The notes below the pieces were generated by a model that was given only the letters and a program-made list of their open reading frames with translations, was not told the origin of the DNA and did no database searches. The position numbers and the translations under genes were made by a program. Below, piece by piece: positions 14,010 through 24,470 of a stretch of 64,000 nt of DNA. The stretch's first letter is position 1; each line of letters begins with the position of its first letter. The DNA comes from Phytophthora colocasiae (Eukaryota > Oomycota > Peronosporomycetes > Peronosporales > Peronosporaceae): assembly GCA_018806915.1 (NCBI GenBank), contig JAGKQI010000094.1:1178001-1242000 (forward strand). Reading direction: 5' to 3'.

Positions 14010-15293
14010 TAACTCATGCAGAAATTTGCCATACTCGTTGCCATCACGGTCTTCTTGAGTCTCAAATAAATGCAGGTCACGACGGTAAATCGCGGCTTTT
14101 GCTGCCGCGACGCTGCCTCGACATGGCATTTCTAATTTCACGGCTGCCGCCAACTCAGACGAAGCGTATGGCCGCATCGGAGGGGGCCACGATGCTGGGC
14201 GGTGATCGAGTAAGAGACGCCGAATAACGTGCTGAGAGCTAAGGGCAGTGCTGCACCCGGGACACTGTACCAGTTTTTGTTCACCGCGTGCTTTATGACC
14301 ACGATGGTGCTTGTTGGGATCTTCGTAAGCCTCGGACGGAATAAAGAGCTCCTGTAGATCGGCGTACGACTGTCCGCAGAAGACACACGACGAATCCGCT
14401 ACACGGATAGGCATCGACGTCGACACAATACTATCCGTGAACGCCTCAATATCACGGTAATATTGGTTTCCATAAGCATTCAACGCTCGATCAAACGCAT
14501 CCGTATTGGGCGGTGCATCGGCCAGCCATACTAAAAAGTGAGCGTGCAATGTTCCACCTCCTTGCATCTCAACCATGCCAAAGTACGCCTTCACGTCTCC
14601 AAAAAGACCATCAAATGGTTTGCCTTTCATCTCATTTAATGGAACGCCAAGAACATGCTCAACAAACGCATCGATATTGCGCATAAAGAGTCGGGCCGAC
14701 GCAACGTCATTGCGCATGCAAGCACTATGCATATTCGAGCGACCGGGTGGATCAGCCAACGCAGCGTCAAACAGCGGGTCGACCGACGTGATACCACAGT
14801 ATTGTGCCATCACGAACGATCCTGCAACGTCCGGGGTTAGCGTCACAAAAAGAGCTGGTTGCCCGAATCGCGCTTGATACGCGAATGCTCCACGTCGACA
14901 TTGCGCTCGTTCGCCATCACTTCCCCACATCGCGCTGCCACTAATGTCGACAGTCTTCAAAAACGCGGCTGCACTGGAGTCTTGGGTACGCGTGGAGGTT
15001 TTGCGTCCCTGTCGGCGTAGCTCTTTGTCAGCCAACGCATCTCGCAAAGCGTCTTCACTAATATTACTGTACGGCTCAAACATCATCGTATTTCGCTGGC
15101 ACTTTAAAGCCACTTGTGTGTACATCCTGTGAAGCGATAGATAGTCGAAGCTTGCGAGCATGAAAAGCTCATCTTCAGCGAATCGTCTCGAGCTGAGATT
15201 CGCGTAATATCGAATACAGGTATTGAAAGCAACAGGCACGTGTCGTTGTTCACCCGGGTGCCCTCGTCCGTACGGGAACAAATGTGGGAACAT
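13776..15293 (-). CDS. Helitron Rep N-terminal domain, 505-aa chimeric ORF across a unit junction
   Basis: Open from MFPHLFPYGRG at 15293 through FVTLTPDVAG, the HUH motif GGGTLHAHFLVWL and both Cys pairs to FLHELD. It crosses the unit 5/6 junction in frame into REERLRRN and ends at GWEL with TGA. The C-terminal 100 or so residues are therefore the N-terminal piece of the next unit, an order that does not exist in a normal Helitron. The GWEL end exists only because the DUF6570 segment was deleted. No catalytic tyrosine pair or helicase follows. This is the cleanest representative of the array's typical product. Confidence 0.75.
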   Translation of the reverse strand: MFPHLFPYGRGHPGEQRHVPVAFNTCIRYYANLSSRRFAEDELFMLASFDYLSLHRMYTQVALKCQRNTMMFEPYSNISEDALRDALADKELRRQGRKTSTRTQDSSAAAFLKTVDISGSAMWGSDGERAQCRRGAFAYQARFGQPALFVTLTPDVAGSFVMAQYCGITSVDPLFDAALADPPGRSNMHSACMRNDVASARLFMRNIDAFVEHVLGVPLNEMKGKPFDGLFGDVKAYFGMVEMQGGGTLHAHFLVWLADAPPNTDAFDRALNAYGNQYYRDIEAFTDSIVSTSMPIRVADSSCVFCGQSYADLQELFIPSEAYEDPNKHHRGHKARGEQKLVQCPGCSTALSSQHVIRRLLLDHRPASWPPPMRPYASSELAAAVKLEMPCRGSVAAAKAAIYRRDLHLFETQEDRDGNEYGKFLHELDREERLRRNRERGRANRTASRQQMENTRQRAQGCEVDHIWDSVDSIPRLHPVSDASKKNCLERLQLSLGAVGLGWEL

Positions 15294-15616
15294 ACGCGCG
15301 AAAAGTGATGCATCACGTTGTGCAAATTGGGTCGAATGTCTGACGAGAAATTGAGATTGTGATGTACTTTGGAACGCATGTTCATAACTCCCAGCCTAGC
15401 CCCACCGCACCAAGGCTAAGCTGTAAACGCTCAAGGCAATTCTTTTTGCAAGCATCGGAAACTGGGTGTAACCTTGGTATTGAATCGACAGAATCCCAAA
15501 TGTGATCAACTTCACAACCTTGAGCACGCTGTCGCGTATTCTCCATTTGCTGTCTTGAAGCGGTTCTATTTGCATCGTCCTCGTTCTCGATTGCGACGCA
15601 ATCTTTCTTCTCTGTC
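14010..15616 (-). pseudogene. Helitron array unit 5 (Rep domain uninterrupted)
   Basis: Deleted-type unit whose Rep domain is fully open from 15293 downward. It supplies most of the 505-aa frame listed separately. Confidence 0.85.
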
Positions 15617-17218
15617 TAACTCATGCAGAAATTTGCCATACTCGTTGCCATCACGGTCTTCTTGAGTCTCAAATAAATGCAGGTCACGACGGTAAATCGC
15701 GGCTTTTGCTGCCGCGACGCTGCCTCGACATGGCATTTCTAATTTCACGGCTGCCGCCAACTCAGACGAAGCGTATGGCCGCATCGGAGGGGGCCACGAT
15801 GCTGGGCGGTGATCGAGTAAGAGACGCCGAATAACGTGCTGAGAGCTAAGGGCAGTGCTGCACCCGACACTGTACCAGTTTTTGTTCACCGCGTGCTTTA
15901 TGACCACGATGGTGCTTGTTGGGATCTTCGTAAGCCTCGGACGGAATAAAGAGCTCCTGTAGATCAGCGTACGACTGTCCGCAGAAGACACACGACGAAT
16001 CCGCTACACGGATAGGCATCGACGTCGACACAATACTATCCGTGAACGCCTCAATATGACGGTAATATTGGTTTCCATAAGCATTCAACGCTCGATCAAA
16101 CGCATCCGTATTGGGCGGTGCATCGGCCAGCCATACTAAAAAGTGAGCGTGCAATGTTCCACCTCCTTGCATCTCAACCATGCCAAAGTACGCCTTCACG
16201 TCTCCAAAAAGACCATCAAATGGTTTGCCTTTCATCTCATTTAATGGAACGCCAAGAACATGCTCAACAAACGCATCGATATTGCGCATAAAGAGTCGGG
16301 CCGACGCAACGTCATTGCGCATGCAAGCACTATGCATATTCGAGCGACCGGGTGGATCAGCCAACGCAGCGTCAAACAGCGGGTCGACCGACGTGATACC
16401 ACAGTATTGTGCCATCACGAACGATCCTGCAACGTCCGGGGTTAGCGTCACAAAAGAGCTGGTTGCCCGAATCGCGCTTGATACGCGAATGCTCCACGTC
16501 GACATTGCGCTCGTTCGCCATCACTTCCCACATCGCGCTGCCACTAATGTCGACAGTCTTCAAAAACGCGGCTGCACTGGAGTCTTGGGTACGCGTCGAG
16601 GTTTTGCGTCCCTGTCGGCGTAGCTCTTTGTCAGCCAACGCATCTCGCAAAGCGTCTTCACTAATATTACTGTACGGCTCAAACATCATCGTATTTCGCT
16701 GGCACTTTAAAGCCACTTGTGTGTACATCCTGTGAAGCGATAGATAGTCGAAGCTTGCGAGCATGAAAAGCTCATCTTCAGCGAATCGTCTCGAGCTGAG
16801 ATTCGCGTAATATCGAATACAGGTATTGAAAGCAACAGGCACGTGTCGTTGTTCACCCGGGTGCCCTCGTCCGTACGGGAACAAATGTGGGAACATACGC
16901 GCGAAAAGTGATGCATCACGTTGTGCAAATTGGGTCGAATGTCTGACGAGAAATTGAGATTGTGATGTACTTTGGAACGCATGTTCATAACTCCCAGCCT
17001 AGCCCCACCGCACCAAGGCTAAGCTGTAAACGCTCAAGGCAATTCTTTTGCAAGCATCGGAAACTGGGTGTAACCTTGGTATTGAATCGACAGAATCCCA
17101 AATGTGATCAACTTCACAACCTTGAGCACGCTGTCGCGTATTCTCCATTTGCTGTCTTGAAGCGGTTCCTATTTGCACGTCCTCGTTCTCGATTGCGACG
17201 CAATCTTTCTTCTCTGTC
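15617..17218 (-). pseudogene. Helitron array unit 4
   Basis: Deleted-type unit. The frame from 16896 shifts near 16530 (a shortened C-run) and again near 16455 (A-run). A second frame (15846-16505, 219 aa) carries the HUH motif and the first Cys pair, then shifts where GGG is lost near 15866. Confidence 0.8.
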
Positions 17219-18822
17219 TAACTCATGCAGAAATTTGCCATACTCGTTGCCATCACGGTCTTCTTGAGTCTCAAATAAATGCAGGTCACGACGGTAAATC
17301 GCGGCTTTTGCTGCCGCGACGCTGCCTCGACATGGCATTTCTAATTTCACGGCTGCCGCCAACTCAGACGAAGCGTATGGCCGCATCGGAGGGGCCACGA
17401 TGCTGGGCGGTGATCGAGTAAGAGACGCCGAATAACGTGCTGAGAGCTAAGGGCAGTGCTGCACCCGGGACACTGTACCAGTTTTTGTTCACCGCGTGCT
17501 TTATGACCACGATGGTGCTTTGTTGGGATCTTCGTAAGCCTCGGACGGAATAAAGAGCTCCTGTAGATCAGCGTACGACTGTCCGCAGAAGACACACGAC
17601 GAATCCGCTACACGGATAGGCATCGACGTCGACACAATACTATCCGTGAACGCCTCAATATCACGGTAATATTGGTTTCCATAAGCATTCAACGCTCGAT
17701 CAAACGCATCCGTATTGGGCGGTGCATCGGCCAGCCATACTAAAAAGTGAGCGTGCAATGTTCCACCTCCTTGCATCTCAACCATGCCAAAGTACGCCTT
17801 CACGTCTCCAAAAGACCATCAAATGGTTTGCCTTTCATCTCATTTAATGGAACGCCAAGAACATGCTCAACAAACGCATCGATATTGCGCATAAAGAGTC
17901 GGGCCGACGCAACGTCATTGCGCATGCAAGCACTATGCATATTCGAGCGACCGGGTGGATCAGCCAACGCAGCGTCAAACAGCGGGTCGACCGACGTGAT
18001 ACCACAGTATTGTGCCATCACGAACGATCCTGCAACGTCCGGGGTTAGCGTCACAAAAGAGCTGGTTGCCCGAATCGCGCTTGATACGCGAATGCTCCAC
18101 GTCGACATTGCGCTCGTTCGCCATCACTTCCCCACATCGCGCTGCCACTAATGTCGACAGTCTTCAAAAACGCGGCTGCACTGGAGTCTTGGGTACGCGT
18201 CGAGGTTTTGCGTCCCTGTCGGCGTAGCTCTTTGTCAGCCAACGCATCTCGCAAAGCGTCTTCACTAATATTACTGTACGGCTCAAACATCATCGTATTT
18301 CGCTGGCACTTTAAAGCCACTTGTGTGTACATCCTGTGAAGCGATAGATAGTCGAAGCTTGCGAGCATGAAAAGCTCATCTTCAGCGAATCGTCTCGAGC
18401 TGAGATTCGCGTAATATCGAATACAGGTATTGAAAGCAACAGGCACGTGTCGTTGTTCACCCGGGTGCCCTCGTCCGTACGGGAACAAATGTGGGAACAT
18501 ACGCGCGAAAAGTGATGCATCACGTTGTGCAAATTGGGTCGAATGTCTGACGAGAAATTGAGATTGTGATGTACTTTGGAACGCATGTTCATAACTCCCA
18601 GCCTAGCCCCACCGCACCAAGGCTAAGCTGTAAACGCTCAAGGCAATTCTTTTTGCAAGCATCGGAAACTGGGTGTAACCTTGGTATTGAATCGACAGAA
18701 TCCCAAATGTGATCAACTTCACAACCTTGAGCACGCTGTCGCGTATTCTCCATTTGCTGTCTTGAAGCGGTTCTATTTACACGTCCTCGTTCTCGATTGC
18801 GACGCAATCTTTCTTCTCTGTC
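17219..18822 (-). pseudogene. Helitron array unit 3
   Basis: Deleted-type unit. The Rep domain is split into frames 18051-18500, 17800-18108 and 17501-17803. The breaks fall at A- or T-runs (near 18055, 17809 and 17520). The HUH motif survives in the last fragment. Confidence 0.8.
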
Positions 18823-21271
18823 TAACTCATGCAGAAATTTGCCATACTCGTTGCCATCACGGTCTTCTTGAGTCTCAAATAAATGCAGGTCACGACGGTA
18901 AATCGCGGCTTTTGCTGCCGCGACGCTGCCTCGACATGGCATTTCTAATTTCACGGCTGCCGCCAACTCCAGACGAAGCGTATGGCCGCATCGGAGGGGG
19001 CCACGATGCTGGGCGGTGATCGAGTAAGAGACGCCGAATAACGTGCTGAGAGCTAAGGGCAGTGCTGCACCCGGGACACTGTACCAGTTTTTGTTCACCG
19101 CGTGCTTTATGACCACGATGGTGCTTGTTGGGATCTTCGTAAGCCTCGGACGGAATAAAGAGCTCCTGTAGATCAGCGTACGACTGTCCGCAGAAGACAC
19201 ACGACGAATCCGCTACACGGATAGGCATCGACGTCGACACAATACTATCCGTGAACGCCTCAATATCACGGTAATATTGGTTTCCATAAGCATTCAACGC
19301 TCGATCAAACGCATCCGTATTGGGCGGTGCATCGGCCAGCCATACTAAAAGTGAGCGTGCAATGTTCCACCTCCTTGCATCTCAACCATGCCAAAGTACG
19401 CCTTCACGTCTCCAAAAAGACCATCAAATGGTTTGCCTTTCATCTCATTTAATGGAACGCCAAGAACATGCTCAACAAACGCATCGATATTGCGCATAAA
19501 GAGTCGGGCCGACGCAACGTCATTGCGCATGCAAGCACTATGCATATTCGAGCGACCGGGTGGATCAGCCAACGAAGCGTCAAACAGCGGGTCGACCGAC
19601 GTGATACCACAGTATTGTGCCATCACGAACGATCCTGCAACGTCCGGGGTTAGCGTCACAAAAAGAGCTGGTTGCCCGAATCGCGCTTGATACGCGAATG
19701 CTCCACGTCGACATTGCGCTCGTTCGCCATCACTTCCCCACATCGCGCTGCCACTAATGTCGACAGTCTTCAAAAACGCGGCTGCACTGGAGTCTTGGGT
19801 ACGCGTCGAGGTTTTGCGTCCCTGTCGGCGTAGCTCTTTGTCAGCCAACGCATCTCGCAAAGCGTCTTCACTAATATTACTGTACGGCTCAAACATCATC
19901 GTATTTCGCTGGCACTTTAAAGCCACTTGTGTGTACATCCTGTGAAGCGATAGATAGTCGAAGCTTGCGAGCATGAAAAGCTCATCTTCAGCGAATCGTC
20001 TCGAGCTGAGATTCGCGTAATATCGAATACAGGTATTGAAAGCAACAGGCACGTGTCGTTGTTCACCCGGGTGCCCTCGTCCGTACGGGAACAAATGTGG
20101 GAACATACGCGCGAAAAGTGATGCATCACGTTGTGCAAATTGGGTCGAATGTCTGACGAGAAATTGAGATTGTGATGTACTTTGGGACGCATGTTCATAA
20201 CTCCCAGCCTGGCTTACACCTGCTCCGAGCTCACTTCGCGATTATCTGAAATGAAAACAACTCGCCGCTCAATCACATCACTCTCGACACTGGACGATTC
20301 AATCTCCCACTCACTCCCAACCCGATCATGCTCAATATACATTTCTGCGGCTTCGACGTTGGCGTCGACGTCTTCCACGATCATATTTTCCGCCACACCA
20401 TCCACTTCGACTTCAGAACAGTCAACGCTGACGGATTCATAGAAGACGTTGTGTTTCTGATAGAATCGGAGGACATCGTCCACATTCTGGCGACGCACAT
20501 GATGCATTTGCCGGACGCGCACCTGTTGCTCTGTCGTGAACGGTCCAGCTAATACGACACGATACCACGTGATATTGTCAACAGGAATTGGCAACAGTGT
20601 TGCTGCTGGCCCCGGTGTTGCATCAAATACCAAGCAATGCGATTGGATCGCACGGTGATATCCGCCTCTCATGACGCCCGTGATCGCAACAACAGAGACC
20701 GTCTGAGTCATAAGGCGCTCAGGTAGTGTTAGATCCAAGAAACAGTTCGGCAACTCGCCCACGAAGAATCCATTTTTGATCGAGAATTTAGGGATCGACA
20801 TCTTTATCAGGCTCGCATCGCACTCCCGACAAACGAGCAGATTGCCGTCAGAACGAACGCCACGCTTCGACAACAACACACCTTTAAGAGCCGAATTCAC
20901 ATCGGAACAATCATAATCCGCAATAAGTGCTGCAGGCAATGTTTCGCCGTCACTCGACAGAGCCGTTGAATATAATCCATATTCGACATCTTGATCACGT
21001 GGCATGCCTTTTGAAGCTGAAATCTATCGCAAACTGCGCAAGCAACCTCATCCAGCCCCACCACACCAAGGCTAAGCTGTAAACGCTCAAGGCAATTCTT
21101 TTTGCAAGCATCGGAAACTGGGTGTAACCTCGGTATTGAATCGACAGAATCCCAAATGTGATCAACTTCACAACCTTGAGCACGCTGTCGCGTATTCTCC
21201 ATTTGCTGTCTTGAAGCGGTTCTATTTGCACGTCCTCGTTCTCGATTGCGACGCAATCTTTCTTCTCTGTC
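18823..21271 (-). pseudogene. Helitron array unit 2, the only unit retaining the DUF6570 segment
   Basis: This 2449-bp unit has the same content as the others plus about 847 bp (about 20209-21055) missing from all other units. Its Rep domain reads open from 20106 to 19345 (253 aa, through HAHF). It then shifts frame at an A-run near 19347 (four A instead of the more common five), and the C-terminal half continues in another frame (18890-19297). The insert and its edges show the arrangement before the deletion. Confidence 0.85.
20214..21005 (-). pseudogene. DUF6570-like domain of the Helitron Rep protein
   Basis: The 263-residue open frame contains features seen upstream of the Rep domain in many eukaryotic Helitrons. 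There is a Leu-Pro-Ala-Ala-Leu stretch, then CRECDASL, then a NGFFVGELP core, a hydrophobic segment VSVVAITGVMRGG, and a region close to the DUF6570 C-terminal half (WYRVVLAG and VRRQNVDDVLRFY). The C-terminal part is acidic (EVEVDGV and VEDVDANVE). The frame is out of register with the upstream ORF that ends at 20897, so a one- or two-base shift lies near 21000. It stops just before the next Rep domain. DUF6570 has no assigned activity. This is the sole copy in the window, flanked on both sides by units that lost it. Confidence 0.7.
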
Positions 21272-22555
21272 TAACTCATGCAGAAATTTGCCATACTCGT
21301 TGCCATCACGGTCTTCTTGAGTCTCAAATAAATGCAGGTCACGACGGTAAATCGCGGCTTTTGCTGCCGCGACGCTGCCTCGACATGGCATTTCTAATTT
21401 CACGGCTGCCGCCAACTCAGACGAAGCGTATGGCCGCATCGGAGGGGGCCACGATGCTGGGCGGTGATCGAGTAAGAGACGCCGAATAACGTGCTGAGAG
21501 CTAAGGGCAGTGCTGCACCCGGGACACTGTACCAGTTTTTGTTCACCGCGTGCTTTATGACCACGATGGTGCTTGTTGGGATCTTCGTAAGCCTCGGACG
21601 GAATAAAGAGCTCCTGTAGATCGGCGTACGACTGTCCGCAGAAGACACACGACGAATCCGCTACACGGATAGGCATCGACGTCGACACAATACTATCCGT
21701 GAACGCCTCAATGTCACGGTAATATTGGTTTCCATAAGCATTCAACGCTCGATCAAACGCATCCGTATTGGGCGGTGCATCGGCCAGCCATACTAAAAAG
21801 TGAGCGTGCAATGTTCCACCTCCTTGCATCTCAACCATGCCAAAGTACGCCTTCACGTCTCCAAAAAGACCATCAAATGGTTTGCCTTTCATCTCATTTA
21901 ATGGAACGCCAAGAACATGCTCAACAAACGCATCGATATTGCGCATAAAGAGTCGGGCCGACGCAACGTCATTGCGCATGCAAGCACTATGCATATTCGA
22001 GCGACCGGGTGGATCAGCCAACGCAGCGTCAAACAGCGGGTCGACCGACGTGATACCACAGTATTGTGCCATCACGAACGATCCTGCAACGTCCGGGGTT
22101 AGCGTCACAAAATGAGCTGGTTGCCCGAATCGCGCTTGATACGCGAATGCTCCACGTCGACATTGCGCTCGTTCGCCATCACTTCCCCACATCGCGCTGC
22201 CACTAATGTCGACAGTCTTCAAAAACGCGGCTGCACTGGAGTCTTGGGTACGCGTCGAGGTTTTGCGTCCCTGTCGGCGTAGCTCTTTGTCAGCCAACGC
22301 ATCTCGCAAAGCGTCTTCACTAATATTACTGTACGGCTCAAACATCATCGTATTTCGCTGGCACTTTAAAGCCACTTGTGTGTACATCCTGTGAAGCGAT
22401 AGATAGTCGAAGCTTGCGAGCATGAAAAGCTCATCTTCAGCGAATCGTCTCGAGCTGAGATTCGCGTAATATCGAATACAGGTATTGAAAGCAACAGGCA
22501 CGTGTCGTTGTTCACCCGGGTGCCCTCGTCCGTACGGGAACAAATGTGGGAACAT
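20897..22555 (-). CDS. Helitron Rep N-terminal domain, 552-aa chimeric ORF across a unit junction
   Basis: This is the longest Rep reading frame of the array. It starts at MFPHLFPYGRG, a typical opening of the Helitron-like N-terminal (Rep) domain, and passes through FVTLTPDVAG and the HUH motif GGGTLHAHFLVWL. It then runs through a region with two C-x2-C pairs (CVFCGQ, CPGC) to FLHELD. There it fuses in frame to REERLRRN, the start of the next unit, and runs on to DEVACAVCDRFQLQ, the beginning of the segment deleted elsewhere, before a frame break near 21000. HUH endonucleases nick single-stranded DNA during rolling-circle transposition. The usual C-terminal catalytic tyrosines and helicase are missing here, so the product would not be expected to transpose. 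The ORF is open, but I cannot say whether it is expressed. Confidence 0.75.
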   Translation of the reverse strand: MFPHLFPYGRGHPGEQRHVPVAFNTCIRYYANLSSRRFAEDELFMLASFDYLSLHRMYTQVALKCQRNTMMFEPYSNISEDALRDALADKELRRQGRKTSTRTQDSSAAAFLKTVDISGSAMWGSDGERAQCRRGAFAYQARFGQPAHFVTLTPDVAGSFVMAQYCGITSVDPLFDAALADPPGRSNMHSACMRNDVASARLFMRNIDAFVEHVLGVPLNEMKGKPFDGLFGDVKAYFGMVEMQGGGTLHAHFLVWLADAPPNTDAFDRALNAYGNQYYRDIEAFTDSIVSTSMPIRVADSSCVFCGQSYADLQELFIPSEAYEDPNKHHRGHKARGEQKLVQCPGCSTALSSQHVIRRLLLDHRPASWPPPMRPYASSELAAAVKLEMPCRGSVAAAKAAIYRRDLHLFETQEDRDGNEYGKFLHELDREERLRRNRERGRANRTASRQQMENTRQRAQGCEVDHIWDSVDSIPRLHPVSDACKKNCLERLQLSLGVVGLDEVACAVCDRFQLQKACHVIKMSNMDYIQRLCRVTAKHCLQHLLRIMIVPM

Positions 22556-22877
22556 ACGCGCGAAAAGTGATGCATCACGTTGTGCAAATTGGGTCGAATG
22601 TCTGACGAGAAATTGAGATTGTGATGTACTTTGGAACGCATGTTCATAACTCCCAGCCTAGCCCCACCGCACCAAGGCTAAGCTTTAAACGCTCAAGGCA
22701 ATTCTTTTTGGAAGCATCGGAAACTGGGTGTAACCTTGGTATTAAATCGACAGAATCCCAAATGTGATCAACTTCACAACCTTGAGCACGCTGTCGCGTA
22801 TTCTCCATTTGCTGTCTTGAAGCGGTTCTATTTGCACGTCCTCGTTCTCGATTGCGACGCAATCTTTCTTCTCTGTC
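21272..22877 (-). pseudogene. Helitron array unit 1 (first after the original 5' end)
   Basis: This unit has the 847-bp DUF6570 deletion, so its N-terminal piece ends at GWEL and a stop near 22644. From the ATG at 22555 the Helitron-like N domain reads open without a break through the HUH motif and across the junction into unit 2. It is one of only two units whose Rep domain is uninterrupted. Confidence 0.85.
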
Positions 22878-22977
22878 AAACGCTGATTCCCTAGCACGAT
22901 GTCGTTGAACCGCTAACCGATTGCGTTTACGCTGCTCCTCCACGCTCAATGGCGATATTACTAAATGAACGTAACAA
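22878..22977 (-). pseudogene. Original N-terminal end of the Helitron Rep ORF (5' truncated)
   Basis: Immediately upstream (minus-strand sense) of the first array unit, the reading frame continues as an Arg/Gln-rich segment including RNRLAVQRHRARESAF. It joins DREERLRRN of the array in frame. In every other unit that position is occupied by FLHEL from the preceding unit, so this is the only place where the ancestral 5' flank of the amplified segment survives. The open frame from 22949 begins at TTG rather than ATG, and no in-frame ATG is visible just upstream, so the true start is missing or lies in a lost exon. Basic repeats of this kind commonly precede DUF6570 and the Rep domain in oomycete Helitrons. 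Confidence 0.6.
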
Positions 22978-23069
22978 TATTTTTTGTATTGCTACTACAA
23001 CTAGTTGGACAATAGCTAATTATTGACATGATCACTAGATTCAGAAATCCTTGTCCATAATGAAAGTAG

Positions 23070-23393
23070 ACATTATACACGACAAGAAGATCAAAAACGG
23101 ACAAGATACAAGTTGCTGATGTGGTGGTAGTAGACGCCGACAACATCTTTATGAAAGACCTGAATCGGATCCAAGCTACAGCATTTCACGTTTGGGAAAA
23201 CAGAGATCTTCAGGGTAAGATCTACACTGTGAACTTTGCTTGCCGGAACGAAGCGCACCCAGTAAACCTTAATCGTCGCGCGTCTCATCCTGTGCCGGAT
23301 GAAACAATACACAAGCGTTATAACGCTTTCACGGAATTGGAGCGTGAAATGATGGATCTATCAGATTGTTTTACTATTGACTCGGATATTTAA
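23070..23393 (+). pseudogene. Possible P-loop kinase-like (AAA_33 / N4BP2-like) fragment
   Basis: An open frame after a stop at 23067 encodes a hydrophobic beta-strand-like VVVVDADN, later IYTVNFACRNE, then SHPVPDETIHKRYNAF and a terminus at TAA (23391-23393). The order of a VVxDxxN strand, a second strand and a V-P-x-E-x-I-x-K-R-Y segment resembles the second half of the P-loop nucleotide kinase-like domain of N4BP2-like proteins. The Walker A half would lie upstream and is not visible. The open frame has no ATG near its start, so this is a 3' fragment or last exon. It sits directly next to the Helitron remnant. I am unsure of the family. Confidence 0.35.
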
Positions 23394-23753
23394 CAAGTCT
23401 ATCCCATTGCTAGTTGCTATATCTTAATCAACTTTTATAGCATTCCTTTGAATGCGATTGAAGCCAAACCCGCACTCAGACAGTAATTTCCATACCAACA
23501 GCATTTCTACGATGCCGCCACTCGCTCGAAACCTCGTCTCGTTATTCCTGTCGCTCTTGGTTTCTCTGCTTCAACACGTTCACTATGAGCCATACGATAC
23601 GCCTCTCATTCTCAGCTTCGTTCCACCATTCCTATCGCTCTCCGGACGATGTGATACTACCTCTCGCTCAGAGACCCGTCTCGGTCTTCCTGTCGCTTTC
23701 TACTTCACTACAGATCGTCGGTCTTCTCCGGATGAATACTTTCATTTCCAATT

Positions 23754-24470
23754 ATGCCAGCCAAGAAGCACACAAAAGCCTTACCCAACGACTCCACCGT
23801 TGCCGCTGTATCGCCAACGCCAACGGCAGTCTCTGTCATGACTGATTATCCTACACCGATAAAACACGAACGAACCAATTCTACCGACGCACCACCATCG
23901 ACAACCTACCTGTCTCCACTCAAGAAACTGAAGAAAACTATGAGTCAACATCCACGCAAAATCATTGACTCGATTGACGGTACGGCTACCATCCACACAA
24001 ACCATTAATAATCTAACCATCGATATGCAACAGTTCTACGAGACTTCATCAAAAATAATGACACCACCAACAAAGAAATACGTTCATCCATCCGGATCTA
24101 AGCGCGTCTGTTATGGTTCACCGCCGAAACAATCGGAGAGTATCACTTTCTGCGTCTCTATCTCGGAGAAAAAAAAGCACCAGAGCCACTACATCAACAA
24201 CAACGGGTACGATTAGCCACTCCCTATTGCATTTCGTTACACAAACTACTAATTACGTTGTAGGAATTTCAAGCCGCTCAGCTCGACGACGCTTTTGAAG
24301 CAAATGAATACCTAATCACACTCTCCCTCTTTGAGGTAGCACCGGACGACCCCAATCTTCCAGCTCCTGGCACTATCATCTCCTTCCCACCCACCAAGCT
24401 AAGCCTTTATCGAAACTGTTGCCAAGTTAACGCCAAGCTGCAAAGTATCTCTACCATCGACGTACCTTGA
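23754..24470 (+). pseudogene. Three-exon gene of unknown function with one internal stop
   Basis: Exons are 23754-23979, 24034-24206 and 24264-24470. Intron 1 (54 nt) and intron 2 (57 nt) have GT-AG borders. Intron 2 has a clear branch-like ctaat near its 3' end, and both lengths fit oomycete introns. Splicing removes two stops in intron 1 and leaves 201 codons starting MPAKKHTKALPN. The only interruption is TAA at 24099-24101 (codon 98). Coding character is strong either side of it: LLWFTAETIGEYHFLRLY, then across intron 2 EFQAAQLDDAFEANEYL and APGTIISFPP. I recognise no domain. The N-terminal half is Ser/Thr/Pro- and Lys-rich, the C-terminal half globular. A further weak exon up to 24733 is possible. 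Confidence 0.5.

Larger units (their letters stand above)
1..22877 (-). repeat. Tandem array of a Helitron Rep gene segment
   Basis: Thirteen complete head-to-tail units plus one unit cut by the window start share near-identical sequence. Unit junctions follow the string tctctgtc and fall at 1184, 2790, 4397, 5998, 7601, 9202, 10803, 12404, 14009, 15616, 17218, 18822, 21271 and 22877. Unit lengths are 1601-1607 bp, except 2449 bp for the unit that keeps an extra domain. Read on the minus strand, each unit encodes an Arg-rich N-terminal piece (REERLRRN), a spacer ending in GWEL and TGA, then a Helitron-like N-terminal domain with the motif GGGTLHAHFLVWL. It then continues to FLHEL, where the next unit starts in frame. 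I see no paired catalytic tyrosines and no PIF1-like helicase in any unit. The array leaves the window on the left, so a full-length copy may lie there. Confidence 0.93.

Noticed and set aside
23452..23841. ORF of 129 aa overlapping the three-exon gene
   Set aside because: Ser/Leu/Thr-rich composition from a CT-rich stretch; the overlapping frame with spliceable introns is the better gene model.
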